Source: Balanoglossus misakiensis
Lineage: Eukaryota > Hemichordata
DNA: 64,000 bases
Assembly (NCBI GenBank): GCA_040954595.2
Contig: CM082581.2
Location: 9,734,001-9,798,000 of the forward strand
Direction of reading: 5' to 3'
In this document: piece by piece, positions 36,501-51,100 of the stretch
Position numbering within the stretch: position 1 is the stretch's first letter
Layout: every line of letters begins with the position of its first letter
The notes under the pieces: model-generated
What the model saw: the letters and a program-made list of their open reading frames with translations, nothing else
The model's database searches: none
What the model was told of the DNA's origin: nothing
Program-made: the position numbers and the translations under genes

Positions 36501-39500
36501 GTTTTCTTTCTGCCATCTGTCACTCTGGTGGGTTTCGGGGCGAGCACTTCTAGCAACAATTAAGCGCATTATCGACGCACATTTGTACCAGTAACAATCA
36601 CAGATGGTACAAAGGTCACATATACGACCTTCTGAACAGCAATTTAGTTATCTTACTGGATGTTAAATGGACCGTGACAGAGTAGGTATCTTCTGCAATA
36701 TGTGACGTGTGACTTGCCAATTAATGTGAATATTTAACCGTCGACATAATTTGCGGTATGTCCCGGACACTGTCACCTGAGTGAATTAAAGAATAAGAAC
36801 ACAGGAACTATGTAATTTCATAGTTTGTATTTAACGCCTCCATACTTCAAAAGTATACGCGCCCCATCTCTCTTTTCATGACATCATTATTAAAAGCACC
36901 ACAAAACCTGCATCTGAATGTTTTCCTAAATAAATCAAATCACTCTCAACAGAACTCAATGATCCGTTTTCAAAACGTTAACACCTCGTTTTTCCTCCAT
37001 TTTATCCTCCAGGTTCATACGCATCTGATGCGGAACAGCGGCTACAAAATGACCTTTTTAACGGCTACAATAAATACATAAGGCCGGTTTTGAACACCAC
37101 CGAACCGGTTCTGCTGAATATCGGACTATCCATCACGCAGCTACTGGACGTGGTGAGTATACTGTGCCCCTGTCAGAATTCAGAACTGAAGGCACGGCAA
37201 GATATCTCAAACATTTAGAACTGTTACCATCGTTACATGGATACAATAATGTGATCTTCGGGAAATACACGTGCCCTATGTAAATCGAACTACGGGGACA
37301 AGTTACCCCTATAGCTTTTTGCCCTGCACTCGCTTATCAACATTGAAAATAGCCGAACATAGGCTTCTGGAACTTTGCAATATATCTGACATTTATGGGT
37401 AGAATGTCTGTGTTTATGTTTACAACAGCCATTATTTTGTAGAGTGCCACATATGGTCTAAGGGTCAACTATTTCGCGACATTACTAATCCCGCCACAAA
37501 AGGGACACTGGGACACGTTTCCCATGATATGGCGATATTTTGAGGATTAGATGCACCGTGAATTCATATCGGCAGTGATTCTGAAAGATTTATGTAGACT
37601 TCAGTGTAGATATACCATATGTTGATAATAGGCCTGCCCAGCGCATATACCGCCAACATATGATGTTTAATTGCCGACGTAAGTCCAGATGAAAAGATTT
37701 CCTTTCTGACTCGTTGCAACTACCCATGTATCGTACCAAGATATACATTATCAGACAAAAGAGAGAGCTGGACATGTATTAAATTATCATTTTTATCACT
37801 CTTTCAGGATGAGAAAAATCAGATAATAACGACTGGGGTTTGGATGAATCAGGTAATGACTTCATTGTGTTTCTTAGTTTCCACACTGTTTCGCTGTATG
37901 CATTATTTATGTCAAAAAGTGCGTCGTTGACACATCTGGGTTTGACGTTTTGCATTTAGAATCGTGAGTGGCCATGAAATCTATGGGGAATTTTGCCGAG
38001 GTTTGTCCTCTAAGCCACTTCAAGGGCACCGCGCAATTTACCCCGCTATTGTTTACCATCTATATGATTCTAAAACAATAGTTAATCCATCAGTTTACCG
38101 AAGTAGTGGCCGGTGATATAAAATGCGTCGTTTCAACATCATATGCTACGTACGTTTGGATTGTTTGTTTGTTTGTTCATGTGGCACTGTCTCGTGTTGA
38201 CGGTGCTGTTGTCATTTTTATAGCGTGACATTTTGGTCGTGTGATTTATTGCGATATTTTAAGAACACAACCCGCACTTTGTCTTACTGCGAAAGAACCG
38301 TGTCCGTGGTCTGTGTTTACGTTTGGGTCACGACTCGGTGCGGAACGACGGACGTAGCATGCGGACGCGTCATTGTGTTCAAGCTATATTTGCTGTGAAC
38401 TTTGATTATTTTCCTCAGTCTTTTTGTATTGTGAATCAACATCGTTTTCTTGTCTGTCTCCACGAAACACAATGACACGCCCAGTATTTAGTTTCTCAAC
38501 AGTTAAGTCCGACAAAACCTTCCATTTCAAGATTTTCCGTCTGTCTATTTCCAACCATCACAAGGCTCTTGCAACGCACAATTCACGTTCACAGTGATAT
38601 ACCAACAGCTGTTACCTCGCCAGTGTTCATTTCTGCATGGGTGACACAAATTGAACAATAGAAGTGTATCAACTCCCAATAAAAATTGCCGTCCCATATT
38701 CGTGTATATTAGCCCCTTTCCGTAAAAATCCCGAAGAATGGTTTGTAAGCTAGCTTAAATAGAAAATATAAATAATATCAGAATTTGAAATTACTTTCTT
38801 AAATAGGTCACGTCATTGTCTTCAACCTTGACTTACTTGTAAATACTACAAAACATATCGATATGTACTTAGTCATGTTTTTTTAAATATTTCACCTTGT
38901 ATTGTTTTGAGTTTAAAAGGGCGTTCCTCTATATGTCAAGGCCCATGATAATATTTCCTGGCTTTCAACCGCATGCGCAGTGGCCAAAATTTAACACTTT
39001 TTTACAGTTACACCCTAGCTTTCTGGCTCAGCATCCATCACCTTTCTTAATATGTATCCCAATTTCCTTTAATTTCTAGTTCTGGGTTGATTACCGTTTC
39101 AAGTGGGACCCGGATGATTACGATGGTTTGGATTTAATCGTTGTGCCGTTCGAATGGGTCTGGTATCCCGATATAGTACTGGATAACAGGTGAGGCGCGC
39201 TTCGGTTAGCTTGCCTATAAAGTAAGACATTCATGACGGTAATATGATGGAAATTTTCAGAATGATCAGCTCTTGATGTGGCAGGTGGTTTCTTTTTGAG
39301 AGAACGCAAACTGTGAAGGACATGCAGACATACGTGCGGAACTACAGAAATACAAAAAGTACTATAGAAATACATAACAGATTAATACACACAGAAATAT
39401 ACAATAGTAATTATGCTAGTAGTATTTTTTGAAATACTAAACAAACGTAACATTTTCCCTTTGCAGTGCTGATGGAAAGTATGAGCTACCCACATGGAAG

Positions 39501-40928
39501 TATACCTCCATCATTTACGACGGGACTGTGTGGGTGACTCCACCCGGAGTGTTGAAAAGTCCATGTCCCATCAACGTGAAATATTTCCCGTTTGATTCTC
39601 AGACGTGCAAGTTATCCTTCGGTCCGTGGGAGTTCACAGCACTCACTGTCCGACTGACGCCGATCGAAGGTTACATCGTCCGAGAGAACTACATCGAAAA
39701 CGTCGAATGGGAGTTTGTGAATTCAACCGCGCTGGAAATCTACGAAGCCAATGAGTGTTGCCCCGACGAGGCGTACAGTGTTGTGTTGTACACAATACAC
39801 CTGCGCCGACGCCCTTTGTTTTACGTGCTGAACATCCTTGTTCCGTGTTTTGTAATGTCTTTGCTAACTTTGGTGGTGTTTTATCTGCCGTCCGATTCGG
39901 GCGAAAAGATGACGTTGAGCATCTCAGTGTTACTGGCCATCTCCGTGTTCAACCTCCTGATCTTTGAAATCATGCCACCGACTTCGGACTCGGTCCCGTT
40001 GATCGGCAAGTACTTACTCTTCAACATGGCGCTGGTGATGATTTCAATCGTCCTCTCGGTGACTGTATTAAACTTGCACCATCGCTGCATGCGGACGTAC
40101 AGAATGCCCGAGTGGGTGAGGAAATTCTTCCTGTACACGTTCCCACCCTACGTGTTTCTCATGCCGTACCCTTTCGACGCTTCGAAGCTGAGAGACGAGT
40201 ACCTCGCCAGCTGCGAGCGGGAGGACACCTCCCACCCTCTGCCAAACGCTGCCAGGCGATTCGCCTTTCGCCTCGGCAGTATGGCGGAGAGCGACAATTT
40301 CGCGTTCGTCGTCGACGACAATCACGCACACCATGGACACCACCAAAGAAACATACCGTTGAAAACGATATCCAGCAAAGTGACCGACAACGGCCGAATC
40401 AAATTAAACACATCGCCGACACGATCCAGCATCGTGGATTTTGACCACCCTGTTGAAAGTCACTGCAATGGTACACTCTCGCAGTTTGCCTCAAACGGAC
40501 ACACGAACAATTGTGTAAATGGCCCCAGTGTGGACAGCTCAAGAGACAATCTCGAAAGGACTTTACTGGAAGAACTAGAGTTCATTACACGACGCTTGAG
40601 ATTTGACGACTGGGACTACGAGGTAGCGCACCTCACTTTTTTTCCACGAACATAACGATTTACAGTTAGCCCAATTTGCACACACATTTATGTACATATG
40701 GTTTGCGTCTGTTTCTGTGTATACAGAGGCTATAGCTACACAGCTGTACATTGAAATTGGGGGAATATTGGGACCATTATAAATGATCAAATTACTTGGT
40801 TTTGATTTCAGGTACGAGAGGAGTGGAAGTTCGTTGCCATGGTTGTGGACCGGGTTTGCCTCATCTTCTTCAGTGCGGTGACCGTGGGTGGAACTTGCGG
40901 CATCTTGTTTAGCGCGCCGACGATATAA
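33583..40928 (+). CDS. Nicotinic acetylcholine receptor alpha-type subunit, copy 1 (6 exons)
   Basis: A cation-selective Cys-loop receptor subunit of the plasma membrane. Exons are 33583-33634, 37013-37152, 37808-37852, 39080-39189, 39467-40622 and 40812-40928. The 45-nt and 110-nt third and fourth exons are typical of nAChR genes. The product is 539 residues with a signal peptide (MLDGWILAACAVLCLTNG). The Cys-loop runs from C149 to C163 with 13 residues between. The vicinal pair C213-C214 marks an alpha type. Four membrane helices are present, with M4 (WKFVAMVVDRVCLIFF) on the last exon. M2 is EKMTLSISVLLAISVF, with Glu at -1' and 20' and Leu at 9', so a cation pore is expected. Oddly, the loop A Tyr is Asp114 and the first loop C Tyr is Asn211. 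The M3-M4 loop carries a His-rich stretch. It is closest by eye to alpha7/alpha9-like invertebrate subunits. The first exon is assigned from signal peptide and phase. Confidence 0.9.
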
Positions 40929-43900
40929 AGACGCCGACCAGCACGAAGATGGAACAGTCAGTCAGACAGCTCGGTCCCGCTGTTCGAGTTTCGTGCGGGC
41001 CCCCCTTCGCGGCTTACGGCGCAGAAAGTGACCGTTGATACGGAGGCTCATCCATCATACAATACACAGAGAGATTACAGCGGAACACGTCACCGCAAAT
41101 GATGTTTCATTTCTCATTCGTGTCGATGACGACAGGTGTGACGCATCGATCTGTAGATCGGCGACTCCGAAGCTGGACGCAGTGTTTGATTTGTCAATAC
41201 CGTAGTTATTATCTGACTACGGTAATTGAAATCTTGCCGACGGGCAGTAGACGTCCCAACAAAACGGTTGGCAAATATGATACATTTCTTTAATAAGTCG
41301 ATTCATTTCACAGTATACCATGGGTAAACATCACGATTACTAAGTTGTTCATTAAATTAACTCAGTTAGTACTTCTAGACCCTAAAATGTGGAACGCGTT
41401 ATTTATTGTCGCAATATTTGGGACATACCACTAATTATAAAAAATGAGTCAAACTGAAGGGCGTGGCCTGTGCTGCCAAGAGATTATTTGTATACGTTCA
41501 ATACCATACGAGCCTCGGTTATTTATATACATGTACCCATATTGGGTTTGACAACAACAACAACATGAAGTAAATATACAAGCAAGTACTGTGCGAGGGC
41601 GCTGTTCGTGGCGATGTATTGGAACGAATGATCGGGAAAAAACAAGTAGTTTGCCTCACAAGACAAGGAGGATAGAATCCCGTGACATATGATGACCATA
41701 AAACAACTTTGAACAGCCGGCAAGGTGCAACACTCAACAATCTATGAATTGCTTCGAAGAGTAACGCGTCTGACTGAAGCGACTTTAGTGCAATCGTGCG
41801 CGCAGAGATGGGAGAATTTTAACGGAGTAACATCGAGTGGTACTAGGTTCCACGTGATACATATGAACTCTGCGGCTATATACGGAGCGCCTTACAAAGC
41901 AAAAACCATTAGCGCCGCTCCACTGCTAGATATTCTCAGATGTACCGGCAAACATTCAATGTTTTGTTACATTGCGCCCACGGCGTCAACAGACAAATCA
42001 ATCTCAGTGATGTCAACGGTATAAATAAAGGATACAACATTTGTTGCGTGCAGAATGCCCCTTCTGAACTCACAGACTACGCTAAAAATCATCAGCTAAC
42101 ACAATGAGCTACAGGCTGGGTAAACCCATTCAGGTGCAAACGTCAATCGTTGTTTATTTTGTCAAAGTAAAGTTGTCTCGTTCTGTCAAGCCAATATTAA
42201 AGTATCATGCATTGAAACGGATGTGTCATATTACTGGTAACATAGTGAATATTGCTCTGCCTCAACAGAGAAAATTGGTTGTCATGGCGACCTGTTCAGT
42301 TTTTAAAACCCCACGTGATTAAATACAAATTAATGGGTGCCAGAAAAGGCAGAAGTTTATGACAATCAAGAAACTTTTTCACTTTTCGGTCATTTCATAT
42401 CAAAAGCGCAGCGTCGGCTCCCGGACATAATATGACAAGCATCATCAATAATGAACACAGAAGTCATAAAATATAAATGTTCCACATATCACTTTCATTT
42501 TATCAATGTTTTCCCACACAAGCTCCTCAAGGAGACGAGCCAAGATGTTATCAAGAATATCAATATACCATATTCATTGCGTTTGGTATGTTTGAAATGG
42601 GCTCTGGAAAAGATAAGATTATTGTTGACAAACTATTTTCGCTGTGTCAATCTTTAAAGCGCCCTCAAGACACAAAATATCAAATTGTCTACCCCCGCAC
42701 CCTTTCATAAATAATTGATAACCACGTCATGCCTCAGAGCATTTGTGTTTCATCGAAAGTTTGGCTTGCATAACGTTTCCATCAGCTACGCCTAAACCAA
42801 GTCTCGCGAGATCTCGCAACGAGCGGAAAATTTTCCATTGATTGTCATGAAATTGAACATCGATCAAGTGAAATCATCTAAGCTATAATCCATATCAGCA
42901 AACAACTGCCAGTCTACTGGACTTGAAATGTTTGGATTAAAGATGACTAAAATATCACATTCAGCACAAAGATAAATAAAATGTGCCATTTTCCATGTTT
43001 GTATTGCCGCGCTGTCAATTATTTTGTTTACCAACTTTTCAGATCGACGTTGTAGGGGGATATTGTTCTTGAAAATTTTTTTCGTCTTGTACAGCAGACA
43101 TTTCTAACCCACTCTTGCACAAACTGCAATTATTTATATCACATCAATGTATTAATGTTTTTGCCTCAAGAAAGAGATAGAACTTTATATTACATTAATT
43201 TATTAATATTTATTTGCTTCAAGGGAGAGATAGCACAAGCCTAATGGGCACGCACCATTTTGATGTGCAGCCACGTGAAACGCCGCTGGATTATTAGTTG
43301 GGGTCGGTGGAATTATGAATCACCTTTGCAATAATGGTCATGAAAGTTCACGTCCTACCCACCGCCCGGCCTAAAAGTTTTAAGGGGACAGTGGGATTAA
43401 TAATTGAATAGTTGAGTATATAACGTATGCATATGCCATGTTAAAAAGCTGCTCAGTACATTTCAGCATGGTCTAGTGCTTCCTCGACCCCTCCTCCCCA
43501 AAATTTGTCAACGCAGTTTCATTTAGTTTTCAGTTGAGATTCTTGAAATAAAGTTTTCCGAAAATGATTTGTCTCATTTGTTTGATTTTCGACCCCTTGT
43601 GTCGTAAAAAGCACGTTAGAACTAATTTATTTTACTTCAAAAAGTGCAGAAAACTGAGAAACACATTATTCAGCGATTCTACAATATCTATTTTCTCAGA
43701 CATCTTCTCCTTGACATATTAAGTCAATTTGAAAAAAAAAAAAACAGTACAAAGACGTGACATTTCATGTACATTTCTATGGCTTGAATTCGCAGAGTTG
43801 TCCGGTTACTCGTGTTTGAAATGTTATGTTACACATATCACTCGAGGGTCCCTTGTAATTCCCCATTGTCACACAACTGCATTGAGTCCCGTGTTTGCCG

Positions 43901-45177
43901 AAGCTTCAATTGTAAACCGTTTACCAGTAAATTCCCTTTAAACGACGTCGACATATAAATAGACGCTAAACAGAAGACGTCCTTGAACGGTTTCTTCAAA
44001 CTTACTCAACCGTAAAACAAATCAATTGTTATACTCTTGATTTCGCTGTTTTGGTTTGGCGGCGAGTTGGTCTTTCATTGTGTGGCACCTGTTGGACAAT
44101 TCCGATTGTAAACTCGCGAGCGTCCAATCCGTGGCCTTTATAAACGGTCGATGTTTCTTGTTATCGGTCAGCCAGCGGCCAATCGCCGTGTGTGTGATAT
44201 CAGACATTAGGCACGCAATATTCGAGTGGAACTGTCGATTTAAATTTGATCTAGTGGCTTTGGGATACACTTAGGCACTTCTTAAAACAGACGACAAGCA
44301 ACAGATTTCAAATCCCAGTCTCACAAGTTGAGCGGACGTGCGGTAATTTACCCTTATCCGACGACTCAACATGGTGACTGGCACTGTTCGCATTCCTTCG
44401 GTATTAATGGTTCTCTTCGTGATAGCGAGGTCACGTTGTAGTCACCCCTCGCGCTTGTCTTCCTAATGTTCTCGATACTGACAAATTCATATAAATAGTT
44501 CCCAACATATGATCCTTTTCCACCTTAAATCATCTGCAAAAAAGTCTACAGTACTAATTTCAAATTACATCACTTTGAAATTGTGATACTGATGTCCTTA
44601 ATTTTATTAAGATCTCACAGTATTGAATCGGAAACATAAAAAGCCACTGAGAACTATCCGTCTGGAATAATTACGTAATTCTCATTTCATTCTATGACAA
44701 AGGATGTCATCACACCTTTCTCTATTATTCCACCGTTAAATGACTCTTAACATTTTCTTCTGAGGGACGGGATGTTTTCATATAGCCACCTAGTTAGCGA
44801 GATATCCATGACGATTTGCACATTTGAATTTATACAAACACTACTGAGAGATGTCAGTACCCACACGCATGCGTTATTAGATAATTCAACGGGCCTATTT
44901 CTCTGGTATAGGCCATCTGACTTTCGAAAAAAAACGTCTATCGCCTAGCAACCTGTACTCTGTTTGTAATTGTATATCAAAAGCGCCACTGGGCAACAGT
45001 TGGCCAGCTCATTTGAATATTTAAATATATTTAAATTTTACTGCTCGTCAGAGTGCGTGACAACAGGCCGTGGATATATTAGACAGACAGCGAACTTCAC
45101 ACCACTCGCCGGATCTAGCAATACGTAGACTGTTACAGGGTATCGCGTGAAGTGATTTGATCTGGCACGGCGGAAAG
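40929..45177. other. Intergenic region between the two nicotinic receptor genes
   Basis: About 4.2 kb, A+T rich, with no recognised gene or pseudogene exon of either neighbour. A short hairpin, TACCGTAG/CTACGGTA, occurs near 41199-41224. AATAAA at 42024-42029 and another near 43545 are possible 3' ends for copy 1. A TATA-like ATATATTTAAAT near 45025 may belong to copy 2. Confidence 0.5.
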
Positions 45178-48100
45178 ATGGAGATAAGGGCGGTGTTGAG
45201 GAAAACTCTTCTTTTTTTGTTGTTAACTCTATCACAAGGTAGGTGTAACTCTGCGCTGTGTTTAACAATGCAGCGCCATGCGTTTTGCGCATAACAGGTG
45301 ATCGCGTCAAAACCTCAGTTGACGTCCAATGGGCATTTAAAGTTACTTTAACTTCATCGGTGGCTGCCCACTTTGAGTGTTTTATTTGTATAAAATATTG
45401 TAGAATTTTGTCATATCGAAAACAATGTGGAGCGAAAGGCAACATTTTTTTGTATAAGCCAGACACTCCAATTTTGTATTTCTAGTCCTACCAAAATTTC
45501 TCGTAATTAGATAAAATAATCTTAATTTCATTTGGGTAGGTATTCGAAAATGTCTTATTTCTGCGAGTCAGTTGAGACCGCGTCTAAAGTTGAAGTAGGT
45601 AATTGTGACATGGCTCCGATATCCGTGATGTCAGAGTTCGGATGATGATGGTCCAGTCTACAAGAACCCCCCCCCCCCCTCCCCCGCTTCGTGTGGGCCG
45701 CATTTACATTGTTTTGTGATCCGTCATGGAAACACAACTCTCAACGCTAATCACTGAATACATTAAACACCGCGACACGGATCACAAATTAGTCATAAAA
45801 AATTATGACTGCAAATGTGGTATGTTCAGCGCAGTGAATGAACCAATGTGTCAATGCCATACTATGCAGTGATAAAAATGATACCTCCATAACTTTCTTT
45901 TTAATGTGCAACGAGAGCAAATGCTGGATGGGGCGGTCCGTTCCAGAGGTACCCTTTATAAACTGTTCGTGTGGTTCGAACGAGTGGTTTCGTGTGACAA
46001 AGTTCCGACAGCGCTTAAAGCCGGTATGCTGCTCCGCCACGCCGTAAGGGATCTGGCATAATTTCACGTTTGTTCTAATATTTGACATGTTCTATAAAAG
46101 CACGCAATTAGAGTCGGACCACCAGCGTGTATAAGTTGATCAGGAACTCGACGCCGACAGGATTCTGATAACTGGATTTTTAGGGGACTAAAATGGTTGA
46201 AAGTCTTTACCATCATGATGAGACAACAACAAAAAAGCAGGGATCGACACGCCAAAAAATACACCACATCTCCAAAAACGAGGAAATTTTGTCGTCAGTC
46301 GAACATTATGGTTCATTGGGTCAAAATGCGGTTGTTTACCGTTCTGTTGGGCGTATAGTGTTTTGATGTGGGCAATAAATGTCGACATAACGTTGTTTTC
46401 TTCAAATATTTACATTGCTTTTAAACCACGGGTTATCCTTTCGCCTTCTTTCCCACGTCAATACCAAAGTGGGGTCCAATTAACACAACCTTGTTAGTTG
46501 CGTTTGCGAGAGAAAAAACTTCAACTTAACCAGTGTTCCAGATCGTCTTTCTATTTCAGCGCCACTCAGGCGACAAACAAAAGGGTTCACGACCTTCTGG
46601 ATGGGTATTAAGAAAGATAGACAGACAAAAGACATGTTGTACATTGACTGATACATTCACTGATCCTTTACAAGACACGCTTTGTCCTTCAAGACGCTCG
46701 TTTGAACAGATTACACTCGTACATGTCAGCAATCGAACTAAAACCCATGAGTGCTGGTACTAGAACAGATACATCCTGGAAGAACCTCGCTGACAGAATA
46801 TAACTGCAGCTATAGTGTACGTGGTTTATGTATATATCGCCACGGATGGTAAATAGGGACGAAATGAATCAGGCATTTTTGAAATACCTTAATAAGACTA
46901 GTTAAATATCTCAATTTCGGATGATAAATCTCTTCTTTACTGAACATTACTTCTATTTGTAGGAAAGTTGGTGCGTCCTGTTTGGGGAACCATGGAGATA
47001 AATTATCTGCATTATCCATGAGCACTGATCAAGACTAATTAATATCACTATATTACTTTCTGTATTATGTTGTGTAAACATATCATTTGCCTCTTACAAC
47101 ATTTTAATCGGCCGAGTCTGGTGTGCAGCCGTGTGTTTGCGTTTTCCCTAATCAAACGTTGATTCAGCGCTGTTTTGGATCAAACAATCGAAGTGTCAAC
47201 CACAATCGACGTATGTGCACGGTATATACCCCTTACACAAAGCGCCATATGTTCATATTGCTCATTAAACGCGCCTGTAGTATTGGCTCTCACAGGATGA
47301 ATCGGGCAAAAGGCAACTTCTTGGTCGGTTTTGACGTCAGGCATCATATAAATCAAACAACCGAGTAAACAACTTTGCTGAGTGGGTTACGATTCCAGTA
47401 ACCCTGACTCGACTGGGACATAGTCCACTCGCAGATTCTGAGAGCCGCTGTGTTTCTCCAGAACTAATTGTTATCACAAAGGATAGGAGTAGAAAATGGG
47501 TCGTGTGAGATGTCTAAACGTTGTTGAAAAACACCTGTTTAATCAGCATGTTCTGTCGACGATCTTACACGCATCACACCCACGTGATAAAGCTTTCCCT
47601 GTACTTCCAGCAACCTTTGTCCTTTGTCTGTAACACCTGTTAAACTGACATAGCGAACAATATTGATCTGGTATTAAACAAATGAACTGGTGGTTCTGTC
47701 GTTTGTAAAGCTGCATAATTGGATTCACGTCTCCACGCGTGATGGCCAACAGCGCGTTGAACTTACAAGGCTCGAGTCATGGTACTTCTCCTTGTATACC
47801 AAACGATGATACTGTTTTTGGCTTGAATCTTAACGTACGAATTTCAAAATAAAATGCAAGGTCCCGAATCCTTGTGGGTTGAAATGTAATGTTAGAATCA
47901 GTGACAGATGTTATATCTGGAAGGTTAAGAGCGCGGAGACCGTCAAACACGGAAGACAGCCGACTGATAGCGTCATTCTTGGCGAATTTCAACCCGAAAG
48001 AATTCGCGGTGAATTGCAGAATCGCAGATAAAGAAGCTCGTACATGAAACGGGCTAGACGTTAGCTCGCTATGTCATCCAGCAAACGTGGTAACTACGAG

Positions 48101-51100
48101 TCTTTCTCGTCGAACAAAAATACATTCAATTAAATCTGGAAACACTTCGAGGCAAAGAAACGCTTTGTAATTCTGTCTTACCGTGAGTTCTAACAAATAT
48201 CCGCCGCAATTAATTAATTTAATCTTTAAATCAGTTTTTCTATTTCACGCAATTGCAGAACGAATATTGTATTTATTGTATAGCATATCACTTTTAATAA
48301 AAAAATGTCCTTGACGTCTTGGGGATAATTCATTTTGCGAGAGCAATTTCCCGATGCTTTGATGGGGGCTATGGTTTGTGTAATCTAGTTAACGTCACCG
48401 CCAAACGTCAAATTGCTTTCATGTATAACACTGTACATTGATAAGTAGCTTTATGAGTAAATTAGCGCTGTACAATTTAGGTCATTCTTCCACGGGGCCG
48501 ATGTCCTGTCGATGTGTGAATTTAGGAGGTCTGTTGGTATAGTACAGGTAATGTGATAAACACAAACGGTGCCAAAAAAGGTCGCTGTAACAGTTTCGTT
48601 GAACTTTTTGAATAAGCAAATAGTAAGCTGAATTTGCATTTTTAAATAAAATATACATATATACAGACACTGCAAAGTCTGAAGGGCGAATTTTATCGCC
48701 ACCACCACCACCACCACCACCACCACCACCACCACCACCACCACCACCACCACCACCACCACCACCACCACTACAACCACCACCACCATCATCATCATCA
48801 TCAACATATGCACAGACCACCCAGTAGCCTGTATATAATAGCTTTCCTCTTTGGGGTTTTTCTTCGAGGAAAACGATGAATTTGCAGGCCTTCAGCCCAA
48901 GGCTTCCAGCTCGAATTACAACATTGATCACAAAACCATCATGCAACCATGGCGAGATGAAAGCCATACACGAAACAAAAATTTCACAATGTGGACCGTG
49001 GAATTAAGAAGGTCAATCTGTCAACGTGATAACATTATAACACGTTCTGTCGTAACCACCCCGATTTATTATCCCTTCAGTAATTATGATGGTATTGGAG
49101 ATATTTGTAGAAATGTCACACCGAGTTAAATATGTTTTATTACCATTTGTTACAGTCAAATCAATGCGTTTAGATGATCATTAAATGCACAGAAGAGATG
49201 CCGCGCATATTAGCATGTCCCAATTACAATTATGATTTATTTCATATTTGTAAGCCCTTGATAGAATATCTTACCGGCTACCAATTATACTTAATCCATG
49301 TATTGCCAACAGCATCGTGGGTGAACAAACCTCTTCAATAAAAAACTCATAAAATAAGATAATCTCACCCCAAGTGGAACGAAAAGTAGTAAAATAGCGA
49401 TTGAAATTTCAAAGTAAATAAAACAGTAAATAATATTATTCAAGAGGCTTTCGCGCATATTTTATGGTGGCCAGTCACCCACACGTCCAACATCTGTCAA
49501 ACATGACCTCGATTAAAACCATTCTGCGCATAATAATGCTTTTGTATTGCAGTTCATGACAAAAGAACAGAAACACGTGAAAATCATCTGCTATTGTGAT
49601 CAAATAGCTGAACTCAAAGGTCGGTCATAAGTCTTGTGGTATGCTAGGTCACTGGGAGACAGGCTTTTTAGAAGGGGTCTGCTTTTCAGTACACGGCTAT
49701 CGCTTCAATTCATCATGTCGAACGTCGCCTGCAATGAATAGCAGGGACTCTTGATACTTGAAGGGCAAAGTAGGGGGTTCCATTTGCTCATAAATTTATC
49801 ACGAGAGAAAGACGTGAGCAAGTACGGGCGATGTATTTCATACGACATATTTCACATTTATACAGAAATTTATATGTTTGCATAAAATGTATTACTTGTA
49901 TGGTGAGAGGGTTCCCTCCATCATGTGCTCCAAAATGCCATCTGAGACCTTTGTCAGCAGTGAACTAGATCCTGCCCTACAAAAAGGAGAAAGGACGCCA
50001 CTTCATCATCTCCTTCGAAAGATGAGAAGTTGGTGAGAATTTTGAGCGTGTCGACAAAACTGGAATAAAATGTAAGATGATACTGTCCAAAGTACACGAG
50101 TTGTGCTTTATTATATATAAAACTGTATTAATCATTTTTTTATTTTAAAAATTCTGCCAACAATATTGTTAGCCTTATTCGCACGAAGTAAGTTGATATA
50201 ATTTCTGCCAGGTCTGCAGCACTCGTCAGAGCACCAGCTAAGTCATTAAAATTATCAGTAAGGCGATATTGTGTTTATTTTTGTGCATTTACTGTGGATG
50301 GGTCAGACAGACCTCGCTCGTTACAGGGTCCTTGAATGCGATTGTATGAAGGACGCGAAATCTACCCTGGATTTCTGTTTAAAATCACGAAGTGACCGGA
50401 GTAGAACAGCGAAAACATGTTCAGGCTCAAAGCTTAACACTGACCGATCATGTCAAGTTCAAGGATAATGCGTTAGCCAAGAGCTAACGCATTGTACAAT
50501 CTGTGCAAAAGACATATAGACACCTCTACAAGCCTCCCAAAGGTGAAATTAAATTTGTGTTCCGAAAAGTACTCTTCTGTTCTCACAGAACCGATCATGT
50601 CATTAAACCAGAAAAAAATGTCTTTCAAAAAACTTCAACGCGACAACTCGTGCCAGATAAATTATAACTTATGAGGTGTGCATTGGGGAGATATGAAAGT
50701 CGGGATCGGTATTTGATCTTCGTACTATAAAAATATAAAAGCCGATATAATAGCCCTATTAGCGAAAACAACCTCTACGCATTGACGTCCCCAATATCCT
50801 TAATGCACGTTTGCTCCATCATGAAATGCAATGTGGCCTCCAATCACTGTTAAAAGGGTAACATTGCTCTACCATATGGTGAGACTCGGATACAAAATAC
50901 AGCAGTTAGTACTTGAGGTCTGTGGTGGTAAGAGGTTTGTATTCGAGTAAATATTCCGCTCATACACGGACGCAATGTCGTGCCAGTTGACCTGAAATTC
51001 AGATTTCAAAGGATTCTGAAATGAAATCAGAAATAAAATCGGGAAAAAAATCTGGATAACACTGTATAGCTTGGATGATTATTAAGACACAGTTCATCAT

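Noticed and set aside
40068-40444. Open frames on both strands over the receptor copy 1 large exon
   Set aside because: Shadows of the nAChR reading frame.
41725-42024. 99-codon open frame on + after receptor copy 1
   Set aside because: No recognised protein family; likely 3' flank of the receptor gene.
48482-48967. Minus-strand open frames with long poly-Gly or poly-Val runs
   Set aside because: They are translations of the CCA microsatellite; no splice context, no conserved flanks.
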